A stretch of DNA of 64,000 nucleotides from Brassica napus. Its lineage: Eukaryota > Streptophyta > Magnoliopsida > Brassicales > Brassicaceae. Under the pieces are notes generated by a model, which was given only the letters and a program-made list of their open reading frames with translations, searched no databases and was not told where the DNA came from. Made by a program: the position numbers and the translations under genes. The stretch is from contig NC_063446.1 in NCBI RefSeq assembly GCF_020379485.1, forward strand, positions 15,436,471 through 15,500,470, in the 5' to 3' direction. This document shows, piece by piece, positions 58,216 to 64,000 of the stretch (within the stretch, counting starts at the first letter, position 1; every line of letters starts with the position of its first letter).

Positions 58216-58224
58216 TAAAAACCA

Positions 58225-58843
58225 CTAGGTGGGTTGCCCGCACTTGCGGGTTTAATAATTTTACAAAAAATTATAAATAAATTTATTATCAATTCAAAAA
58301 CTATTAGAATCAATTATTTTTTTGCTTTTAAAATATTTAATAATGAATTAAATTTTTAAATTTTTATATATAATAATTTGTTCACTTTAATAAAATATAT
58401 TTTATTAAAACAGATTTGAAAACATTCATATATACATAAAACTAAATACATAAATTTATATTCATTCTAAAAATATTATGATGTAAAATATTTTTTGGAT
58501 AACATATATATTTTAAATCTTAAATTTTTTTACTTTTTAAATACATTAAAATATAATATTTTAGGATATCAACACAAAATATATAAAAATTATCTTTTTA
58601 TTTGTAAAATACATTTAATATTTAGATAACTTTTATTATATCAATTTAAATGAATTATCTGGTTTAATAAATTTAAAATTCGTTTTTATTTATGGCTAAT
58701 TTTTATATTATTAATTTTTAATCAATAATCTAATCTAATAAATAAATTTAATAATTCACTAAGGGTAACAATGACTTTAGCCACTCTAAGTTTTAACGTA
58801 AGAGCTCCATTATAAAAAATTAATTCGCAAATAATAGTATAGA
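58225..58843 (-). mobile_element. Non-autonomous Helitron, complete, 619 bp
   Basis: Minus orientation. The 5' end at 58843 reads TCTATACTATTATTTGCG, preceded by A. The 3' end has hairpin CCCGC-(4 nt)-GCGGG (58237-58250), then CAACCCAC and terminal CTAG ending at 58225, followed by T. All Helitron hallmarks are present. The AT-rich interior has no coding frame. Confidence 0.85.
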
Positions 58844-58844
58844 T

Positions 58845-59240
58845 AGTAAATGAATAAAATATTTTCAAATTTAATATTAAAAATATTACAAAAGTTATAT
58901 TACATAGGAGTTTAGAAATTAAGGTATATATACAAAACACTTTACTAAATTTAGATCACTAAGAAATAGAAAACTATGGATTGTATGTGTTAAAAATAGA
59001 ATACATTACGATATGATTAACATATTTAAAATCTACCGAAAACAGATGACCTCAAAGATGCACTCAATATCTTTGAATTACTTTCATCGTATATATTACG
59101 TGTAGATTTTGCTGACGTTAAACAAGGAAGTCAGTTCAAATATAATTATTGTCGCTGATTTCTATAGTTAATAATAATAAAAAAATAGTAAACAATTTCT
59201 GGAAGAGAGAACGTGAAAGCTCTGGTGGTCACGCGCTTTG
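58845..59240. other. AT-rich spacer, nothing seen
   Basis: AT-rich sequence between the Helitron and the tRNA-like segment, without coding features. Confidence 0.5.
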
Positions 59241-59247
59241 AAAATTT

Positions 59248-59318
59248 GGTGTGATGCAGATTCGAATTTGGATCCTTTGGAGATGCACGAAACGCCTTGA
59301 CCACTCGACCACAAACAC
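59248..59318 (-). repeat. tRNA-like segment with Pol III A and B boxes, probable SINE head
   Basis: On the minus strand TGGTCGAGTGG (59311-59301) fits the A-box TRGYNNANNGG. AATTCGAATCT (59269-59259) resembles the B-box with mismatches at the edges, spaced about 31 bp apart as in tRNAs. The flanking acceptor-stem halves do not pair well, so it is more likely a tRNA-derived SINE or decayed tRNA than a working gene. Confidence 0.4.
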
Positions 59319-59339
59319 GTGGTTATAGTTAATAATCAA

Positions 59340-61592
59340 TTTAGGAAATGTTATTGAAGTAATTAATAAACTTATCTTTCATTAGTCGTTGTTTATTATT
59401 AGTAAATCTTAGGGTTAATTTATTATTTGTAATTCTGTTTTAATAAATTAGATATAAAAACTAAAATGAGGTATTGAGAAAGGAAAGTCAGAAAGAGTGA
59501 CTAAAAATATGTAGGGTTGATAGAGAATGCGTTGTTCCCAAGCAGACTTTTAAAATCGTGTGACGAAAAAAAGTAGATTAATTTACCTAAAGAATCAAAA
59601 GATAAAGAGAGATGAGAGAACGAAGAAATGATTGGGAAGAAGAAGATATTGGTGGAGCCAAGATATTGGTGGAGCCATGGAGCGAGAGCATCAGCTTAAG
59701 ATTTTGTATCTATCAAAGTTTATTCCTTTCTTATGAAATGCCACATTAATTTGTATACTTTAAACCACGTTCTTTAACATTTTGTAGAAGTGTAAAACTA
59801 TGGAAACAAAATTATAAAACACTGTTTGTAAAACCACATGCTGTACATCTAAAATGAAGTCTTTACTTCAACAATTATAAATCTATTTAATATCTTATAA
59901 AATTACAAAGTCTTAACATTTTAATTAATTAATATTTCAATTTATTTGATAGTTAGAAGCATTAATGCATAGTTTACAAAATATTTTTCATAGTTTACTA
60001 AAATCATTTAATACATCTATGGGGAAAATATTTTCACACGAATTATATTATATCTTAATTCATGATGAATTATTTGTGTGATGTAATGTTTGTAAGCACG
60101 TATGTGTGCATGAACCGGTGGTTCTTAATTAATTCGCAAAGTAAAATTATGAAGCTTTCTTTGGCAGTCATGGAGACAAAAGTGTCTGTTGTCGGTTCGG
60201 CTCGATGTTAATTCACGTTATTATATTTCTAGTTTAAATTCTCATATCTTATTGATGACTGTTTAGTTTTAAAGCTGCAATAACTAAAGCTGATGATGCT
60301 TTTTTATATTGTCAAAAAGCTGATAATTTCGAAATTAGGAAACCAAAACAAACAAACAAACAAAATTTCATACAAAGTAACATGCAAACCTCGATCCGCT
60401 ACTAGAGAGCCTAGAACAAGATTACAGACCATTATCGAGTGTTTTAATAGTTCGGTAAGATGCTAGTGGATTAGATATCGATCTTATCTTAGTAAACAAA
60501 GACGACAATAATTGATATAAATAGATATGCAGGGTTAATAATTATACTATTTGTTTCTTTAATCCAGCCAATGCACAAAACTACACGTTTTAAAGAAATT
60601 TTAATTCTCTTACACCGACGTCATAAAACTAGATCGATCTTAATTTAATGAAGCGGTTGGTCCCAAATCAAGACCGTCCAATTTAGTTAACATATAAAAG
60701 TTCAATAACCAAAAACTATATAATATTAAGCACCAATGACTATAAGCCCATGTGATTTCACGAATAAAAGTCGAATTACATGTTCACGGAGTATATGATA
60801 TACCTTAAAGCTAAAAGCTTAGGAATACAGTTAAGGGCTATATTTTTTAATCCTTCAATTAATATTAAACAAATTGTACGTAAATTAAAGTCTTAACCTT
60901 TTCTATGACAGAAAACAAATAATTTATGTTAGGGACCCAAGACGATTAAACAAACATTCAACCTTGGAAGCTCCAAAAACCAAACGAGAAACGAATTGGC
61001 TCAACTTTGTGGTTGTAAAAATTTATTACTTTATAGAAATGTGTTATAACAGTATCTCTTGCATGTACCGTGAGTATTTCTCTATCTCTTGTCACATTCC
61101 AAAGGTAAGATAAAGTTGTCGTTGATTGTTATTTATGTGTATTGTATATCAGTTTTCACCATATATGTAATCATGTATGAACTTCACACTAGAATAAGCT
61201 CTTAGACATAGTTTTCCACAAGTCTTATTCAAGTAAATAACTAGACGGCAATCAAATATTAAAAGAAACAATAGTCCAAATTAGACTGTTTATACAGCTA
61301 AACTATACACTCAAGTCCCCTCAAAGCAAAATATAAGCTATCTGATTTGAAATAACTATCCCTTGCAATTTCTATATTTGGATGAGAGATCTATTGATTG
61401 CATAAACTAAAAAGGACCAAAATAGAATCTAACAAAAGGAGATTTTTGATTATATATCCTTACTTCCTTCAAGTGTCAACACCACAGTTGAAACTAAGAA
61501 CAACATTGAACAAGATAGCATATCATTTAAGAAAAAAGAGATTGAAATCATGAAAGAAACATAAAAATCAGCTGAGATTCATTTGGTTTCTT
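59340..61592. other. Intergenic, no gene seen
   Basis: About 2.2 kb of AT-rich DNA downstream of the GRAS gene, including its 3' UTR near 61450-61592. No additional gene, RNA gene or transposon end recognised. Confidence 0.5.
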
Positions 61593-63395
61593 CTAACATT
61601 TCCAAGCAGAGACAGTAACAAGTTCTTTCCTCTGCCAACACATGACAAGTGAAGACTGTCTTTTCTCAACATGAAACCCTCTCACCGGATTCCTCTGCAT
61701 CAAACACTCCGCCTGAGTCTCCGCCGTCTGACTCAAACTCGCCGGAGTAAACCCACATTGTGTAAACAAGCTTCTCCACGGCGGTGATCTTTCAATCCAA
61801 CGGTGTCGTTTCACCAAAAGCTTCTCGATAGAAGGTCGCACCCAAAACCTCTCAACACTCGAATCCTCTTGGCTTTGATTGGCGTCGAGAGACTCGAGCA
61901 GAGTGGTGTGGTACTGAAGCGCGTGGATCACGGCGTTAGGAAACGGCGCGTCGTTACGGTCACACCCTCTATCTGAACAAACGACGACGTTTGGGGATAT
62001 CTGTTTAAGAAAACGGAGGATTAACGGAAGGTAACCGGAGACGACGGAGCTTACAGGAAGATTCACTGCGACTGCTTCTTTCTGCGATGAACGGAGAGAG
62101 AGCGGCCAGTAAGCTGGGTTCAGAAGAAGCTCGAGACTCAACAACTCCATTTCAAACGGAATCTTGAGCTCTCCGGCGAAGCTTCGGAGATTCTCCTCGG
62201 TGAATCTGAGCTCAAACTCGTCGGAGACTGTAGAAGGAGGAGGAGCAAAGACGGTTACTTTAAGACACGACCCTCTTTTCCTTGCAAGTTCCTGCATTAA
62301 AGACGACCATTGTCCTCCGTATCCAACATCGAAATCGATAATGTGGATCCGCTCGAAGCCCAACTCGAGAATCGATTGGTTCGCCGTGAAGTTGACGAAC
62401 TGGAGAAACGGCGACGTTTCGGAGAAGGTTCTGTAAGCTGCGATTCTGAGGATGAGATTCTCCGGCGTGAGTAACGGTGGTGCTGCGTCGTGGATGAGAG
62501 AGAGGAGAGCTTCGGAGATGTGGAAAGCTGCTCTTTGAAACGGAGCTTTGTTGTTGTAGCTGCTGCTGCTGAGATGGTGATTGAGCCGCGCCAATATCCC
62601 TTGCGCGAGAATGGTGTGGTCGCCGGTGGTTGCTATTAGCTCCGCCGCGTTTAAGAGCTGTCCGATGATGACTGACTGGTCATCACCAGCTATCCCCGGC
62701 GGCGGAACCGGAACCAAAGCCGCCGCGGGTGAAGAAGAAGAGATTTGTTGGGGGTGAAACTGAACCGGAAACTGGTATTGCTGAACCGGAACCGGATCGG
62801 AAAACGGGAAAACCGGTTGATGAGATCCGGAATTGAATCGTTTCGTAGGCGGAGACGAAGGAGGATTAGAGAACAACGATTCTTGATTCGGAATCTGATG
62901 AGTTTGCTCGTTAAACGGGAAGCCGCATGATAGCAAAGGATTCGAACCATCACTTACCGGAGCTGAACCGGATCCGAAACCGAAACCCGGGTCGAGAACA
63001 CCGAATCCTGAACCCGGGTCCATGATAAGCCTCAAGATGCTCTGCTCTTGATCAGGAGAGATAACTCCGTCGAGATCGTCCAAGCCTATTTGACTACATT
63101 TATCATCGCCGGCTGTTGTGGTGGCGGTGGCGGTGACGGCACCACCGCCGTGAGGGGAAGACAGCGTCGTGTTGGTGGTGGTCGAAGAGTGAGAAGCGAG
63201 AGGACTAGGGCTCCTTAAAGCGTCGAGAACAGACGTTGGTTCTTGTAAACCACCACGGAAAACATAACCAAGATCTTCTCGTTCTTCTTCGATTCCGGTT
63301 TTGTCTTGATTAAACCGTATTTTGTGAGAATCTGAGTAGAAAGAAGAAACACTGAACACCCCCTCCCCTTGAAATCTTTCAAAGGATAAGGGCAT
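61593..63395 (-). CDS. HAM1: GRAS transcription regulator, HAIRY MERISTEM type (HAM1/SCL27-like)
   Basis: An intronless protein of 600 residues from the ATG at 63395 (MPLSFERFQGEGVFS). The reading frame is open four codons further upstream, but only from a GTG. The N-terminal half is low-complexity (TTTNTTLSSPHGG, VPVPPPG) with HAM-type motifs (QIGLDDLDGVISPDQEQSIL). The GRAS domain begins at about residue 240: leucine-heptad region I (IIGQLLNAAELIATTGD), VHIID variant (IHIIDFDVGYGGQWSSLMQE), second leucine-rich region, PFYRE-like and C-terminal SAW region (FTQCGFTPASL, WQRKELVTVSAWKC). HAM proteins keep shoot meristem cells undifferentiated, partnering WUSCHEL. A perfect miR171 site lies in the coding sequence. 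Position matches Arabidopsis HAM1 (At2g45160). Confidence 0.94.
   Translation of the reverse strand: MPLSFERFQGEGVFSVSSFYSDSHKIRFNQDKTGIEEEREDLGYVFRGGLQEPTSVLDALRSPSPLASHSSTTTNTTLSSPHGGGAVTATATTTAGDDKCSQIGLDDLDGVISPDQEQSILRLIMDPGSGFGVLDPGFGFGSGSAPVSDGSNPLLSCGFPFNEQTHQIPNQESLFSNPPSSPPTKRFNSGSHQPVFPFSDPVPVQQYQFPVQFHPQQISSSSPAAALVPVPPPGIAGDDQSVIIGQLLNAAELIATTGDHTILAQGILARLNHHLSSSSYNNKAPFQRAAFHISEALLSLIHDAAPPLLTPENLILRIAAYRTFSETSPFLQFVNFTANQSILELGFERIHIIDFDVGYGGQWSSLMQELARKRGSCLKVTVFAPPPSTVSDEFELRFTEENLRSFAGELKIPFEMELLSLELLLNPAYWPLSLRSSQKEAVAVNLPVSSVVSGYLPLILRFLKQISPNVVVCSDRGCDRNDAPFPNAVIHALQYHTTLLESLDANQSQEDSSVERFWVRPSIEKLLVKRHRWIERSPPWRSLFTQCGFTPASLSQTAETQAECLMQRNPVRGFHVEKRQSSLVMCWQRKELVTVSAWKC
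62578..62598 (-). promoter_or_regulatory. miR171 target site in HAM1 coding sequence
   Basis: The plus strand here is identical over 21 nt to the miR171a form that begins TGATTGAGCCGCGCC, so the HAM1 mRNA is perfectly complementary. The site encodes the GILARLNHH block at the start of the GRAS domain. miR171-guided cleavage of HAM transcripts is established in Arabidopsis. Confidence 0.95.
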
Positions 63396-64000
63396 GGCCT
63401 CATACACAGTAACGAAGAAAAACTTATTAGAGAGAGATCTCAGAACAGAACAGAACAGAACAGAACAGAACAGGAAGACAACAAAAGAAGAAGAGAGAGA
63501 GGGGGTGCGGTTTGTGTAATGAAGAATTTTTATTATTTTGTTTTGCTTCTCCTTCCTCCTCTATGTGTGGCTCGTGTCTGTAGATGTACTTATCTACATA
63601 TGTACCGTGTTCTCGTGCCATCGTTGTCTCTCTTCGCAATACGCAGCGCGTGACTCTACTCTCTCTAAAGTCATTTTCCTCTCTTTATTTTAGTCACCAT
63701 ATTTGTCTTATAAGCTGTCAAATTTTTAGTTTTTTGTTGCTTTGTTTTGGAATGTTGCCCTGTATGGTATTTATATAAATCACCCTCGCCACTTTCAAGT
63801 GGGTTAAATTAATTAAATGGCTCCTATGTGGGCTCAACAAAAAAAAACAATTGTAAATCTTATTTCCCTGCCTTCTATAAGCTCCAATTCTACCTACTTG
63901 TAAATTTTATAACAACAAAGTACTAATAGTTTTATTCAAAAAAAAACAAAGTACTAATAGTTGGTAAGCATTTTGTATTTAAACTTCGTAAACTAAATCA
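63396..64000. promoter_or_regulatory. HAM1 leader and promoter region
   Basis: Contains a pentanucleotide microsatellite (AGAAC)n at about 63435-63472 and GA-rich tracts just upstream of the ATG on the minus strand. AT-rich further out. No other gene begins before the window ends. Confidence 0.5.

Noticed and set aside
62164..62436. 90-codon plus-strand frame
   Set aside because: Antisense shadow of the HAM1 GRAS domain.
63396..63407. Four-codon N-terminal extension of HAM1 (start at 63407)
   Set aside because: The first codon there is GTG. The first ATG in frame is at 63395 and gives the family-typical MPLSFERFQG start.
1..64000. Search for a novel prokaryote-type defence, toxin or viral system, or an integrated virus
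   Set aside because: Introns, plant gene families and plant transposons throughout; no viral replicase, coat or movement domain was seen in any frame.

Overview
This is a nuclear plant chromosome window from a Brassicaceae species, most probably a Brassica or close relative. The genes have short AT-rich introns with GT-AG borders and the protein sequences are very close to Arabidopsis. The spacers are AT-rich and crowded with MITEs, Helitrons and retroelement debris. No prokaryotic or plasmid feature is present.

Ten protein-coding genes can be modelled with open reading frames. From left to right they are: a UCP022280/RHIP1-like protein (13974-15784, minus), Sec61 beta (16223-16474, minus), a P-type cyclin (26809-27590, plus), a beta-expansin (33269-35170, plus), a BOP1 ribosome-biogenesis WD40 protein (37614-41092, minus), a three-finger C2H2 protein with an EAR motif (45991-46914, plus), an SPX-domain protein (50162-51492, plus), a VAP27-type membrane-contact protein (52608-54401, plus), a plastid CDP-diacylglycerol synthase (54966-56766, plus) and a HAIRY MERISTEM GRAS regulator with a perfect miR171 site (61593-63395, minus). 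From memory, all except BOP1 lie in the same order as Arabidopsis At2g45060 to At2g45160. BOP1 is normally elsewhere on that chromosome (At2g40360), so it looks like an insertion into the block, or a survivor of a different ancestral arrangement.

The left 13 kb (1-13.9 kb) has no intact gene. It holds tandem duplications, a CCGAA-rich TIR element, a 1.6-kb Helitron, a hAT-type MITE with a perfect 8-bp target duplication, a 5'-truncated LINE, an LTR-like segment with a 32-bp triplicate repeat, and a second LINE fragment. The 17-26 kb gap holds a hAT-like MITE split by a solo LTR, a GC-richer retroposon-like unit and a Helitron-type 3' end. The 27.6-33 kb gap holds two adjacent Tourist-type MITEs and a chimeric pseudogene joining the first two exons of a DUF2499-type plastid gene to internal exons of a YIF1/HRF1 gene.

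Two further gaps, 41-46 kb and 57-61.5 kb, hold more MITEs, a 236-bp tandem duplication, two Helitron termini or elements and a tRNA-like SINE head. The genes do not form a pathway. They are neighbours by ancestry and serve ER import, ER contact sites, phospholipid synthesis, phosphate signalling, ribosome assembly, wall loosening, the cell cycle and meristem maintenance. The most distinctive signals are the two-gene chimera, the six-copy Tourist family carrying a CCACGT-type core (one copy directly upstream of the cyclin TATA box), the nested LTR-in-MITE, and the non-collinear BOP1.
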